The notes beneath the pieces are model-generated. The model saw only the letters and a program-made list of their open reading frames with translations. It did not search any database and was not told the DNA's origin. The position numbers and the translations under genes are program-made. 64,000 bases of DNA from Leifsonia xyli (GTDB lineage Bacteria; Actinomycetota; Actinomycetes; Actinomycetales; Microbacteriaceae): NCBI GenBank assembly GCA_003243275.1, contig QFQR01000008.1:1-64000 (forward strand). The letters are read 5' to 3'. Positions 1 to 9,168 of this stretch are shown here, in pieces. Every line of letters starts with the position of its first letter. Position 1 is the stretch's first letter.

Positions 1-826
1 TCACCCAGATGATGAAGGTCCACACCTCTTTGGTGTCCCAGCCCCAGTAGCGACCCCAGGAGTGCTCGGCCCAGATGGCGCCGGCGATCAGGGTGAAGGT
101 CCAGAACGCGAAGCCGATCACGTTGACCCGGTACGCGGTGCTCTCCAGCGCCTCGGCGCTCGGGAAGCCGCGCAGGAACCGCGGATGCTGGGTGAGACCC
201 GCCTCGCGACGCGCCTGGAGCAGCTGGGCGATCGACAGGCCCGCCCCAAGCGCGAAGAACCCGGTCGCCATGATCGCGACGAACACGTGGATCACGAGCC
301 ACGCCGACTGCAGCGGCGGCGGCAGCGGCACGACGCCGACGTAGACGTTCATGCTCGCGAGCATCAGCAGCAACGCCACCATGCCGGTCACGTAGGCCCC
401 GAGGAAGCGCACGTCGCGGAACAGGTTGACGACGAGGTACACCGCGACCATCACGGCTGTGCCGGTGGCCGCGAACTCGAACATGTTCGACCAGGGGGCG
501 TGCCCCGCCGCGATCCCGCGCAGCACGAGAGCTGCGAGGTGGATGACGAAGCCGAGCAGGGTGAGCGCGAAGGCGATGCGCAGGGCTTTGCTGCGCGGTG
601 CGGGCGCTGCGGTGGGCGGTGCGGGCGGGGCCAGCACCGCCGTTCCCCCACCCGAGCTCGCGCTCACGCTCGCACTCGCGGCAGCGGATGCCGCGGCCGG
701 CTTCGCCGAGATCGCCTCGCTCGATCGCCGCGCCAGGTCGACGACGTAGGCGGCGAAGGCTCCGATGTAGACCGCGGCGGCCGAGTAGACGGCCAGCAGC
801 GAATAGGCGGCAAGGGTGTCGGTCAC
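1..826 (-). CDS. ccsB: Cytochrome c biogenesis protein CcsB/CcsA (partial, runs off the left edge)
   Basis: Haem-handling membrane subunit of system II cytochrome c maturation, working with ResB to move haem out and attach it to apocytochrome c. Only the N-terminal 275 codons are in the window. It begins with a membrane segment (about residues 8-28), a low-complexity Ala/Ser/Pro linker, then further membrane helices and, near the edge, the tryptophan-rich haem-binding motif WGWDTKEVW that defines the family. The GTG start overlaps the resB stop as GTGA, so it is the last gene of the phosphatase-tlpA-ccdA-resB-ccsB operon. The same five-gene order is known from Mycobacterium tuberculosis (Rv0525-Rv0529). 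Confidence 0.93.
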   Translation of the reverse strand, partial: MTDTLAAYSLLAVYSAAAVYIGAFAAYVVDLARRSSEAISAKPAAASAAASASVSASSGGGTAVLAPPAPPTAAPAPRSKALRIAFALTLLGFVIHLAALVLRGIAAGHAPWSNMFEFAATGTAVMVAVYLVVNLFRDVRFLGAYVTGMVALLLMLASMNVYVGVVPLPPPLQSAWLVIHVFVAIMATGFFALGAGLSIAQLLQARREAGLTQHPRFLRGFPSAEALESTAYRVNVIGFAFWTFTLIAGAIWAEHSWGRYWGWDTKEVWTFIIWV

Positions 827-2466
827 GCGTTCATCCTACGTTCGAGCCTCTCGGCATGGCGATGGGCGATGTCGGCGACGGCGGCTTCGAGCCGCGGATC
901 CTCACCGCGTGCGAGTCCCGCGTACTCCAGGCGCACGCCGTCGCCATCCGGAGTGGCCTTCACCCACACCCGTCGACGCGGGATGAAGAGGCTCAGCAGC
1001 AGCCCGCCGAGCACCGTGAGCGAGAGCCCGAGCACCCAGCCCTCGGTCGGGTCGTGGTGGAACTCGACGCTGGCGAAGCGCTTGAGCCCGGTGAACTCGA
1101 TCGAGCCGAGCCCGTTCGGCAGCTCAGCGGTCTCGCCCTGCTTGAGCTTGATCGCGGGCACCGAGGTCTGCCCGCCGACGATCTGGGTGAGTTCGTCGGT
1201 GTTCAAGGCGTAGGCGTTCACCGCGACACCCTTGTCGAGGCCGAGGTCGCCCTCGTAGACGTTGAGGCTCAGCATCGTGGAGGCCCCCGAGTGCGGAGAC
1301 AAGGAGACGTAGGTTCCGTCGGCGAGCTCGCCCGGGGCCGGATAGAGGAACCCCATGAACCCGATCTGCGCCTTGAGGCCGTCTGGCACCTTGATGACGC
1401 CGCGGCTGCCGAGGTTGGCATCCTGCGGGAGGAAGGCGACCGGGCCGGAGAAGGCGACCTCGCCCGCCGCATCCCGCACCGTGACGACCGGGGCGTAGCC
1501 GTTGCCGAGCAGATACATCTTGGTGCCGCCGATGTCGAGCGGCCAGTTGACCTTGAGGTCGGAGGGGGTCCACTCGCCGTCCGAGGTGCGGGTCGACAGC
1601 TTCGCGACGTAGTCGGTCGGCATGAAGTTGCCCGACTCGGGGTCGAGCTCGTACTCGCCGATGAACTTGTCGAGCCGCACCGTGAAGGGCTCGAGTGCGC
1701 CGTCGGTGAAGAAGCGTCCCGAGGTGAAGGAGTCGTAGCCCGCGAGCGAGTTGGTGAAGGAGGAGCCCTCCACGATCACCCGCTGCCCGTTGTATCCGAA
1801 CCCGCCACCGACCGCGACGGTGATCAGGATGCCGACGAGCGCACTGTGGAAGATCAGGTTGCCGGTCTCGCGCAGGTAGCCGCGCTCGGCCGAGACGGAG
1901 TCGCCGCCCTGCGCCGTGGGGTAGCGCTCCACCCGATAGCCGACCGAGCGCAGCAGCGCGCTCGCCTCGTCGATGGCGCTCGTCGCGTCACCCGAGGTGC
2001 GCTGCTCGGTGTAACCCACCAGTCGCGCCAGTCGCGCGGGGGTCTTGGGCGGCCGCGCCCGCACGGCGTCGAGGTGGTGCTTGGTGCGCGGGAGGATGCA
2101 GCCGACGAGCGAGATGAACAGCAGCAGGTAGATGGCGGAGAACCACGGGGAGCTGAAGGTCGAGAACACCCCGAGCGCGTCGAGCACCTTGAAGCGGTCG
2201 GGGTACTCGAGCGCGTACTGCCGCACGCCGTTCGGGTCGGAGCTGCGCTGCGGCACGAGCGATCCCGGCACGGCGGCGAGCGCGAGCAGCAGCAGCAGCA
2301 CGAGAGCGGTGCGCATGCTCGTGAGCTGCCGCCAGAAGAAGCGGAGGTAGCCGACCGGCCCCAGCTTCGGCTGCGCGACGCCCGGCTCAGGCGCCTCCGG
2401 CTGCGCGGAGTCGATGTGGTCGTCGGGCCGATACGGGTCGGTCTTAGAGCGCGAGTCCGAAGCCAC
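823..2466 (-). CDS. resB: Cytochrome c biogenesis protein ResB
   Basis: Second half of the system II haem lyase, partner of CcsB. The 547-residue protein has a charged N-terminus, membrane helices starting near residue 50 (ALVLLLLLALAAVPGSL), a large extracytoplasmic domain in the middle and a final helix near residue 480 (LGLSLTVLGGLLLSLF), the usual ResB layout and length. The start is GTG and lies 23 bases inside the end of ccdA; the stop overlaps the ccsB start by four bases, so translation of all three is likely coupled. Recognised from layout, family features and operon order. Confidence 0.93.
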   Translation of the reverse strand: MASDSRSKTDPYRPDDHIDSAQPEAPEPGVAQPKLGPVGYLRFFWRQLTSMRTALVLLLLLALAAVPGSLVPQRSSDPNGVRQYALEYPDRFKVLDALGVFSTFSSPWFSAIYLLLFISLVGCILPRTKHHLDAVRARPPKTPARLARLVGYTEQRTSGDATSAIDEASALLRSVGYRVERYPTAQGGDSVSAERGYLRETGNLIFHSALVGILITVAVGGGFGYNGQRVIVEGSSFTNSLAGYDSFTSGRFFTDGALEPFTVRLDKFIGEYELDPESGNFMPTDYVAKLSTRTSDGEWTPSDLKVNWPLDIGGTKMYLLGNGYAPVVTVRDAAGEVAFSGPVAFLPQDANLGSRGVIKVPDGLKAQIGFMGFLYPAPGELADGTYVSLSPHSGASTMLSLNVYEGDLGLDKGVAVNAYALNTDELTQIVGGQTSVPAIKLKQGETAELPNGLGSIEFTGLKRFASVEFHHDPTEGWVLGLSLTVLGGLLLSLFIPRRRVWVKATPDGDGVRLEYAGLARGEDPRLEAAVADIAHRHAERLERRMNA

Positions 2467-3178
2467 GGATCACCGCCCCCAGTTCTGACATGAGCATCCC
2501 CCAGAGGCCGGTGACCATGAGCACGCCGATGATCACGAGCAGCGCACCGCCGACGATGTTGACGGCCCGGATGTGGTTGCGCACCCAGGCGAGGCTCGAC
2601 GACACCCAGCCGAGCCCGACCGCGACGAGCACGAACGGCACCCCGAGGCCGATGCAGTAGGCGAGGCCGATGAGCGCGGCCCGCCACGGGTCGCCGCCGT
2701 AGCCGGCCAGGAAGCCGACGGCGACGAGCGTCGGGCCGACACACGGCGTCCAGCCGATCGCGAAGAGGATGCCGAGCAGGGGTGCGCCGGCGAGCCCGGC
2801 ACGCGGGCGCCAACTCGGCTTCACCTGCCGCTGCAACACCGTGACCTGCCCGATGAAGACGAGCCCCATCACGATGATGAGCACACCGCCGATGCGCATG
2901 ATGAGGTCGCCGTACTCCAGCAGGAAGCGCCCCGCGGTGCCGGCGAGCACGAAGATCGCCATGAAGACGAGCGAGAAGCCGCCGATGAACAGCAGCGCGC
3001 CGAGCGCCATCCGCGAGCGGGTGCGGTTCGCACCGCTCGTCACCCCGGAGACGTAGCCGAGATACCCCGGCACGAGCGGGAGCACGCACGGGGAGAGGAA
3101 CGACAGGAGCCCCGCGGCGAGCGCGATGGGCACCGCCAGCCACAGCCCGCCGGAGATGACGATCTGGCCCGGATCCAC
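2444..3178 (-). CDS. ccdA: Thiol-disulfide electron carrier CcdA
   Basis: Integral membrane protein that carries reducing equivalents from cytoplasmic thioredoxin to extracytoplasmic thiol proteins, here probably the TlpA-like lipoprotein encoded just upstream. At 244 residues it has six predicted helices. The first holds the proline-flanked cysteine motif LSFLSPCVLPLVPGYLGYVSG; the second redox cysteine lies in IGWTPCVGPTL near residue 143. The GTG start is three bases after the tlpA stop and the 3' end overlaps resB by 23 bases. Function by family and by operon with resB/ccsB. Confidence 0.94.
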   Translation of the reverse strand: MDPGQIVISGGLWLAVPIALAAGLLSFLSPCVLPLVPGYLGYVSGVTSGANRTRSRMALGALLFIGGFSLVFMAIFVLAGTAGRFLLEYGDLIMRIGGVLIIVMGLVFIGQVTVLQRQVKPSWRPRAGLAGAPLLGILFAIGWTPCVGPTLVAVGFLAGYGGDPWRAALIGLAYCIGLGVPFVLVAVGLGWVSSSLAWVRNHIRAVNIVGGALLVIIGVLMVTGLWGMLMSELGAVIRGFGLAL

Positions 3179-3181
3179 CGC

Positions 3182-3808
3182 TCAGTCCTTCTCGGCGAGC
3201 AGCTCGTCGACGATGTCGGCGACGACGCTCGGGCTGTCGATGATGCCGCTGAACCGGGCGGCGATGCGGCCCGTGCGGTCGATCACGAGGGTCGTCGGCA
3301 CCGAGTTGGGGGCGAGCTTGGAGGAGGCGAAGGCGAGCTGCACCCCGTTGTCGTCGACGTCGATGATCGAGGGGTAGTCCACCTTGAACTTCTTCGCGAA
3401 GCCGAGGGAGACATCCGGGGTGTCGCTCACGTTGACGCCGAGCATGACCACATCGTCCTCCGCGAACTGCTTGTGCAGGGCGACGAGGTCGGGGGCCTCC
3501 TCCCGGCAGGGCGGGCAGCTCGCGTACCAGAAGTTGAGGATGACCACCTTGCCGAGGGCGCTGGCCGAGTCGAACTTCTCGCCGGTGTCGAGGGTTCCCG
3601 AGTAGGCGACCGGGGCTTCGCGTTCGGAGGCCGGCGGCTGCACGACGCGCCCGTCACCCGAGACGTAGCCCTGGCCCGGGTCGGATGACTCGTACTGTCC
3701 GGCGAGGTTGCCGCTCGGGTCGCTGCAGCCCGCGAGGATCAGCGCCGCGATCACGGCGACGGGCGCGGCGATGCGCACGCCGAGGCGGTGAGGTGGTCGG
3801 GTGTTCAC
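3182..3808 (-). CDS. TlpA-like thioredoxin-fold lipoprotein
   Basis: Membrane-anchored thiol-disulfide oxidoreductase likely to reduce apocytochrome c before haem attachment. The N-terminus is a lipoprotein signal (hydrophobic run then LAGC, lipidated Cys near residue 28). The thioredoxin fold follows, with active site FWYASCPPC, a CPPC motif typical of TlpA/ResA, and a later cis-proline region (NSVPTTLVID). The length of 208 residues fits the family. The GTG start overlaps the phosphatase stop upstream as GTGA. It occupies the position of Rv0526 in the mycobacterial operon. Confidence 0.92.
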   Translation of the reverse strand: MNTRPPHRLGVRIAAPVAVIAALILAGCSDPSGNLAGQYESSDPGQGYVSGDGRVVQPPASEREAPVAYSGTLDTGEKFDSASALGKVVILNFWYASCPPCREEAPDLVALHKQFAEDDVVMLGVNVSDTPDVSLGFAKKFKVDYPSIIDVDDNGVQLAFASSKLAPNSVPTTLVIDRTGRIAARFSGIIDSPSVVADIVDELLAEKD

Positions 3809-4434
3809 ACGGCTCCCAGATCGATGGACTGCGTGAGCAACTCTGCCGCAGGTTCCTGATAGTCCACCTCGACGAAGGCGCCGTCCCGCCAGGCGAGCGT
3901 CGTGATGCTCGAGAGCGAGCAGCGCCTGGCACGCGGATCGTGGGCCAGCGGCTTCCGGGCGACCGTGCGGGCCACCATCCAGATCGGCAGCTGATGGGTG
4001 ACGAGCACGGCTTCGCCGCCCTCGGCGCTCGCGTAGGCCTCGGCGACGGCCTCCATCATCCGGCGCCGGATGCTCGTGAACGCCTCACCCCAGGTGGGAC
4101 GCCACGGGCCGACGAGGTAGGGCCAGTTGCGGGGGTCCTTGAGGCCCTGGCGCACATTGCTGCCCTCGAAGCGGTTGTACGGCTCGATGAGGCGCTCGTC
4201 GAGCCGTACGGGGAGGTCGAAGCCCGCGGCCCACGGCGCGGCCGATTCCTGCGTGCGCTGCAGCGGACTCGCCGCGAGGGTGCTGATCGGCCGCCCGCGA
4301 AGCGACTCCGCGGCCATCGCCGCCATCCGATGTCCGAGGGCGGAGAGGCCGAATCCTTCGAGGCGTCCGTAGAGCACGCGGGTCGGATTCTCGACCTCGC
4401 CGTGGCGCACGAGATGGACGAGATCGGCAGGCAC
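3805..4434 (-). CDS. Histidine phosphatase family protein (phosphoglycerate mutase-like)
   Basis: Cytoplasmic phosphatase of the two-histidine clan; substrate unknown. The phospho-acceptor motif is LVRHGEVE near residue 8, the distal catalytic pair is around VLVTHQLPIW, and a conserved Arg/Glu region lies in RLIEPYN. At 209 residues it is a single domain. It is the first gene of the cytochrome c maturation operon, the same position as Rv0525 in M. tuberculosis; no role in that process is established. The GTG start is preceded by a purine-rich GGGAGGATGAGG and lies 66 bases from the divergent aspS start. Confidence 0.88.
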   Translation of the reverse strand: MPADLVHLVRHGEVENPTRVLYGRLEGFGLSALGHRMAAMAAESLRGRPISTLAASPLQRTQESAAPWAAGFDLPVRLDERLIEPYNRFEGSNVRQGLKDPRNWPYLVGPWRPTWGEAFTSIRRRMMEAVAEAYASAEGGEAVLVTHQLPIWMVARTVARKPLAHDPRARRCSLSSITTLAWRDGAFVEVDYQEPAAELLTQSIDLGAV

Positions 4435-4486
4435 CCCCTCATCCTCCCACCCCCGGTCTCGCCCCCGGTGCGAGGCGACGCCCGAC

Positions 4487-4492
4487 TAGACT
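4487..4492 (+). promoter_or_regulatory. -10 box of aspS
   Basis: TAGACT ends eight bases before the GTG start of aspS, with only a pyrimidine run between and no Shine-Dalgarno sequence, so transcription probably begins at or next to the start codon (leaderless mRNA). Confidence 0.55.
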
Positions 4493-4500
4493 TTCCCCCC

Positions 4501-5820
<1,320 letters not shown>

Positions 5821-5848
5821 TCGGGCGTCGGCGGGCGGTGCCGCGGCG

Positions 5849-6061
5849 TCACGCGGTCTGCTGGTAGCGGGGCTCCTGCAGCACCGTGAGGTCTTCGAGG
5901 CTCGCCCGCGGAATGGAGCGCATGACCGCCTCGACCATCGCGATCGCCGACGCCTTCGCGACGTAGTTGCCGCTCACCGCGACCGTCTGCCCGCTCTCGG
6001 AGACGATCCGCCAGAAGTACGGCTGCGTGGGATTCTTGCTGCGCAGAACCTGAAAGCGCAT
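5849..6061 (-). CDS. DUF1508 (YegP-like) small protein
   Basis: A 70-residue protein with one copy of the YegP repeat: a pattern F/YFWRI-x-SESGQTVAVSG-x-YVAKASA, followed by a short helix of alternating hydrophobic residues. The family is widespread, cytoplasmic and of unknown function. The start is ATG with GAGGAGT eight bases upstream. A TAGTCT box about 40 bases upstream may be its -10. It stands alone, convergent with aspS. Confidence 0.8.
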   Translation of the reverse strand: MRFQVLRSKNPTQPYFWRIVSESGQTVAVSGNYVAKASAIAMVEAVMRSIPRASLEDLTVLQEPRYQQTA

Positions 6062-6121
6062 CGGTGACTCCTCGGGACACTCGGGGGGAATGTGATCCCT
6101 GGAGACTAGACGGATTCCGCT

Positions 6122-6139
6122 GCCCCCCGCTAGGGGGTC
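6122..6139 (-). terminator. Short GC hairpin after the glutaredoxin-Dabb operon
   Basis: CCCCC (6124-6128), loop GCTA, GGGGG (6133-6137), 25 bases beyond the stop of the Dabb gene. It could end that transcript; there is no U-run, so the call is weak. Confidence 0.3.
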
Positions 6140-6162
6140 ACGGCGTGGCGATCCCGGGCGGC

Positions 6163-6459
6163 TCAGAGCTCGTAGTCGACGCAGCTGCGCTCGGCCACCA
6201 CGGAGCGGATGAACGCCGCAGCCTCGAGGTGCGCCGGATGCGTCTGGTACGCGGCGAGATCCTCCCGGCTCGCGAAGTCCGACTCGAGCACCACGTGCCA
6301 GTTGCCCGCGGTCTCCCCGACGTCGATGCCCACCTCGATGCGCTCCACCGCGAGCCGCCCGCGCAGACCCTCCAGGCGCTCCTTGATGCCGAGCGCATCC
6401 GCCGCGCGCTGCCCCGCATCCTCGGACGCCAGGCGCCAGTTCACGATGTGTCGGATCAC
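6163..6459 (-). CDS. Dabb (stress-response alpha/beta barrel) domain protein
   Basis: A 98-residue single-domain protein of the dimeric alpha/beta barrel type: start MIRHIVNWRL, a central RIEVGIDVGETAGNWHVVLESDF strand region and the family signature YQTHPAHLEAAAFIRSVV. Members are found in stress proteins and polyketide cyclases; no specific activity can be inferred. It overlaps the glutaredoxin gene by four bases and must be co-transcribed with it. Confidence 0.86.
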   Translation of the reverse strand: MIRHIVNWRLASEDAGQRAADALGIKERLEGLRGRLAVERIEVGIDVGETAGNWHVVLESDFASREDLAAYQTHPAHLEAAAFIRSVVAERSCVDYEL

Positions 6460-6713
6460 GCGGATGCCTCCCGTTCGTCGAGCGCACGCCGCAGCCGTTC
6501 CGGGTCGACGCGCCAGATGGTGTGCACCCGGTCGTCGATCAGCAGCACCGGGATCTCCTCGGCGTACCGCTCGAGCAGTTCCGCATCCTGCAGGATGTCG
6601 CGCTCGTCGAGCTCGAGGCCGCGCTCGGCGGCCACCTCGAGCACGATCGCGCGCGCGTCATCGCACAGATGACATCCGGGCTTGCCGAGCAAGGTCAGGC
6701 GCGGGGCGGGCAC
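6456..6713 (-). CDS. Glutaredoxin-family protein (DUF836 type)
   Basis: An 85-residue thioredoxin-fold protein with an N-terminal CHLC redox motif (LLGKPGCHLCDDA) and the cis-proline at EEIPVLLID. Probably a cytoplasmic thiol oxidoreductase. The GTG start follows AGGAGG directly, and that AGGAGG is itself preceded by TAGTCT, so the gene could be read from a leaderless or a very short-leader mRNA. It heads a two-gene operon with the Dabb protein and is divergent from the HAD gene, an arrangement also seen near Rv0505c/Rv0508 in M. tuberculosis. Confidence 0.87.
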   Translation of the reverse strand: MPAPRLTLLGKPGCHLCDDARAIVLEVAAERGLELDERDILQDAELLERYAEEIPVLLIDDRVHTIWRVDPERLRRALDEREASA

Positions 6714-6718
6714 CCTCC

Positions 6719-6725
6719 TAGACTA
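6719..6725. promoter_or_regulatory. Overlapping divergent -10 boxes (glutaredoxin / HAD hydrolase)
   Basis: The heptamer TAGACTA reads as TAGACT on the plus strand (6719-6724) and as TAGTCT on the minus strand (6725-6720). The minus box is six bases from the GTG of the glutaredoxin gene; the plus box is nine bases from the ATG at 6734. Both promoters cannot be melted independently. Confidence 0.5.
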
Positions 6726-6733
6726 TGGGGGTC

Positions 6734-7516
6734 ATGCCCGAGGCCTCCACCACGCCGACCCCGAGCGAGCGTCCCGTCATCGCGTTCTTCGACGTCGACA
6801 ACACGCTCATGCACGGGACGAGCGTCTTCCACGTGGGGCGCGAGGCGTGGGCGCGCGGCATCATCGGCTGGCGCGACATCCTGCTCTTCGGCTGGCACCA
6901 GCGCCGTTTCATCAAGGTGGGCGAGAACCAGGAGCACATGGGCACCGCCAGGGACCGGGCGCTGGGGCTCATCGCGGGGCACACCGAGGCGCAGATCCAG
7001 GAGCTTGCGGAGTCGATCTGGGAGCACCGCATCCGCCCACGGCTCTGGCCGGAGACGGTGGCGCTCGCCCGTGAGCATCTCGACAAGGGCCACCAGGTCT
7101 GGCTGCTCTCGGCGACACCCGTCGAGGTGGGCGAGTTGATCGCCGAGCGGCTCGGGCTCACCGGTGCGCTCGGCACCCGCGTCGAGGCGGTTGACGGGGT
7201 CTACACGGGGCGGCTCATCGGCCCCGTGCTGCACGCCGAGCACAAGGCCGTCGCGGCCCGCGAGCTCGCCGCCGAGCTCGGTGTCGACCTGGATGCCTCG
7301 TGGGCCTACTCCGACAGCCGCAACGACATCCCGCTGTTGGAGCTGGTGGGCAACCGGATCGCCGTGAACCCGGATGCGGGCCTCGCCCGGCACGCCGCCG
7401 AGAACCACTGGCCGACGATGCGGCTCGACCCGGCGGCCATCAAGGCGCAGCAGCGGATCGTGCGACGCGAGGCGAAACAGGTGGGGAAGGCCGCAAAGAC
7501 GAAGCCCCGGGACTGA
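6734..7516 (+). CDS. HAD-IB family hydrolase (SerB1-like)
   Basis: Phosphatase of the haloacid dehalogenase superfamily, subfamily IB; substrate unknown (phosphoserine or a lipid phosphate are the usual guesses). Motif I is FFDVDNTLMHGTSV, motif II LLSATPVEVG, motif III lysine in the HAEHKAVAA region, and motif IV YSDSRNDIPLLELVG. An ATG at 6725 also exists but abuts the -10 box directly, so 6734 is preferred, giving 260 residues. Its neighbour bS22 and the HTH gene match the order around Rv0505c-Rv0500A in mycobacteria. The stop codon lies in the loop of a hairpin. Confidence 0.87.
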   Translation: MPEASTTPTPSERPVIAFFDVDNTLMHGTSVFHVGREAWARGIIGWRDILLFGWHQRRFIKVGENQEHMGTARDRALGLIAGHTEAQIQELAESIWEHRIRPRLWPETVALAREHLDKGHQVWLLSATPVEVGELIAERLGLTGALGTRVEAVDGVYTGRLIGPVLHAEHKAVAARELAAELGVDLDASWAYSDSRNDIPLLELVGNRIAVNPDAGLARHAAENHWPTMRLDPAAIKAQQRIVRREAKQVGKAAKTKPRD

Positions 7517-7526
7517 ACCCGGGGCT
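7503..7526. terminator. Bidirectional hairpin between HAD gene and bS22
   Basis: Nine-base perfect arms AGCCCCGGG / CCCGGGGCT around a six-base loop ACTGAA that contains the HAD stop codon. It lies between two convergent genes and could stop both transcripts; no U-tract is present on either side. Confidence 0.6.
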
Positions 7527-7531
7527 GTCGG

Positions 7532-7630
7532 TCACTTCTTGTTGCGACGCTGGTGACGCGTCTTGCGCAGCAGCTTGCGGTGCTTCTTCTTCGCCATGCG
7601 CTTGCGGCGCTTCTTGATGACGGAACCCAT
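7532..7630 (-). CDS. 30S ribosomal protein bS22 (AURKAIP1/COX24 domain)
   Basis: A 32-residue, extremely basic protein starting MGSVIKKRRKRMAKKK and ending HQRRNKK, the actinobacteria-specific small ribosomal subunit protein first seen in mycobacterial ribosome structures. GAGGTGA lies just upstream of the ATG. In mycobacteria the same gene (Rv0500B) follows proC and a small HTH gene (Rv0500A), and the HTH gene is likewise next to it here. High confidence in identity because the sequence is nearly invariant across the phylum. Confidence 0.92.
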   Translation of the reverse strand: MGSVIKKRRKRMAKKKHRKLLRKTRHQRRNKK

Positions 7631-7786
7631 GTTCACCTCATTCGTTCGTCGTACGGAGCCTTTGGTCCGTGACGAACCGCGGGAAGCCTAACCGGGAGAG
7701 TCTACCAAAGCCGCCGCTCCCCGGACGCGTCACCTCAGCCGGCCGAGCAGCGCCCCTGAACGGAGGGGTCTCGGGAACGGTCAGGC

Positions 7787-7987
7787 TCAGCCCGCCTGCA
7801 CGTCCTGGTCGGAGATGCCCACCACTCCGGCGATCGCCGACTCGGGCACCCGGTACGAGCGCCCGAAGCGCACCGCGGGCAGCTCGCCCGCGTGCACGAG
7901 ACGGTAGACGGTCATCGTGGAGACGCGCATCATGTCGGCGACCTCCTGAACCGTCAGGAAGCGCACGTCCGAGAGATCTCGCGCCAT
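7787..7987 (-). CDS. Excisionase-family HTH DNA-binding protein (Rv0500A-like)
   Basis: A 66-residue protein that is essentially one MerR/excisionase-type winged helix: FLTVQEVADMMRVSTMTVYRLVHAGELPAVRFGRSYRVPESAI. Such proteins bind DNA as small regulators; target unknown. It lies upstream of bS22 on the same strand, as Rv0500A-Rv0500B do. A short hairpin CCCCT-GAACGG-AGGGG lies about 15 bases beyond its stop. A 17-base palindrome 32 bases upstream of its start may be its operator. Confidence 0.88.
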   Translation of the reverse strand: MARDLSDVRFLTVQEVADMMRVSTMTVYRLVHAGELPAVRFGRSYRVPESAIAGVVGISDQDVQAG

Positions 7988-8018
7988 ATCCGCCTCTGCG
8001 CCTGGTGTGGGTGGTGTG

Positions 8019-8035
8019 ACTCCTGTGACAGGAGT
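8019..8035. promoter_or_regulatory. 17-base palindrome between HTH gene and FUSC gene
   Basis: ACTCCTGT-G-ACAGGAGT, perfect eight-base arms, in the divergent intergenic region. It is 31 bases from the HTH start and 85 from the FUSC start, so it is a candidate operator for the HTH protein itself. Confidence 0.45.
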
Positions 8036-8120
8036 GTGTCAGCGACAGAGTAGGGCTTCGCGTGAGGCGCTGTCTAGACGAGCGCAGATGCGCGGGGACA
8101 GGACGTGGGACGCTGGGGGC

Positions 8121-9161
8121 ATGAAGGTGCTCGCGACGTTCCGCGCGGCGCGACGCGAGCCGTGGCTGCAGGTCGCGAAGTCGGCGCTCGCCACGATCGC
8201 CGCCTGGCTGCTCGCGGGCTGGCTGATCCCCGGCCCGGCGCCCGTGTTCGCGGCCATCGCGGCGCTGCTCGTCGTGCAGCCGAGCCTCAACCAGTCGGTC
8301 GCGAAGGCGATCGAGCGCTCCGTCGGCGTCATCGCGGGGGTGGTCGTGGCATCCGCGCTCGCGCTCGCCTTCGGCCAGGCCACCTGGGTCGTGCTGCTCG
8401 CGGTGGTCGCCGCGCTCGCCCTCGCCTGGGTGCTGCGGATGACGACCACCACCTCGAACCAGGTAGCCATCAGCGCCCTGCTCGTGCTGGCGCTCGGGGC
8501 CGCGACCCCCGCCTACGCCGTCGACCGGGTCATCGAGACCGTGATCGGCGCGGCGATCGGCTTCATCGTCAACCTGGCGCTCGTGCCACCGGTCGCTCTG
8601 GAACCCGCGGGGCGCGCCGTCGACGCGCTCGGCGGCGAGGTCGTGGCCGCCCTCGACCGGCTCGCGGGAGCACTCGCGACGCCCCAGTCGCCCGCGCAGC
8701 TCGAGGAGCTGATGATCACGGTGCGACTCCTGCGGCCGATGGTCGCGGGCGCGAGCGACGCCATCGCCTCCGCCGCCGAGTCGCTCACCCTCAACCCGCG
8801 CGGCCGGCGTCGCCGCGAGGAGCTCGAACGGCTCGAGGCGAGCCTGGCGCGGCTGAGCCCCATGGTCACCCAGGTGATCGGCATGACGCGCGCCCTCTAC
8901 GACCGCTACGAGGCGAGCCTCGTCGACGAGCCGACGGTGCGCGCGATCGCCGAGCAACTGCGCCGCTCGGCGCACGACGTGCGCCGGATGGTGCGCCGCA
9001 CGCGTCCCGATCCCGCGAATCCCCCAACCGAGAGCCTCCCGGCGCTCACCGCGCCGCTCGTCATCGCCGCGCCCTCCTCGGGCAACTGGATCCTCATCGG
9101 CTCACTGCTCGAAGACCTGCGCCGCATCCACGAGACCCTCACCGAGCCCGACAGGCGCTGA
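8121..9161 (+). CDS. FUSC-family (aromatic acid exporter-like) membrane protein
   Basis: 346 residues. The N-terminal half has a tandem hydrophobic domain with helices around residues 17-35, 40-55, 65-85, 87-105, 115-130 and 140-160, including the FUSC-like VFAAIAALLVVQPSL segment; the C-terminal half is a long amphipathic helical cytoplasmic region (residues 170-330). Family members export aromatic acids or fusaric acid; no substrate can be named here. The ATG at 8121 is preceded by GCTGGGGG. The gene is convergent with the ArsR-type regulator, only seven bases away. Confidence 0.82.
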   Translation: MKVLATFRAARREPWLQVAKSALATIAAWLLAGWLIPGPAPVFAAIAALLVVQPSLNQSVAKAIERSVGVIAGVVVASALALAFGQATWVVLLAVVAALALAWVLRMTTTTSNQVAISALLVLALGAATPAYAVDRVIETVIGAAIGFIVNLALVPPVALEPAGRAVDALGGEVVAALDRLAGALATPQSPAQLEELMITVRLLRPMVAGASDAIASAAESLTLNPRGRRRREELERLEASLARLSPMVTQVIGMTRALYDRYEASLVDEPTVRAIAEQLRRSAHDVRRMVRRTRPDPANPPTESLPALTAPLVIAAPSSGNWILIGSLLEDLRRIHETLTEPDRR

Positions 9162-9168
9162 CCGGCGG

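Noticed and set aside
598..2493. Long plus-strand frames opposite resB and other genes
   Set aside because: High-GC shadow frames: Arg/Pro/Gly-rich translation with no domain, antisense to clearly recognised genes.
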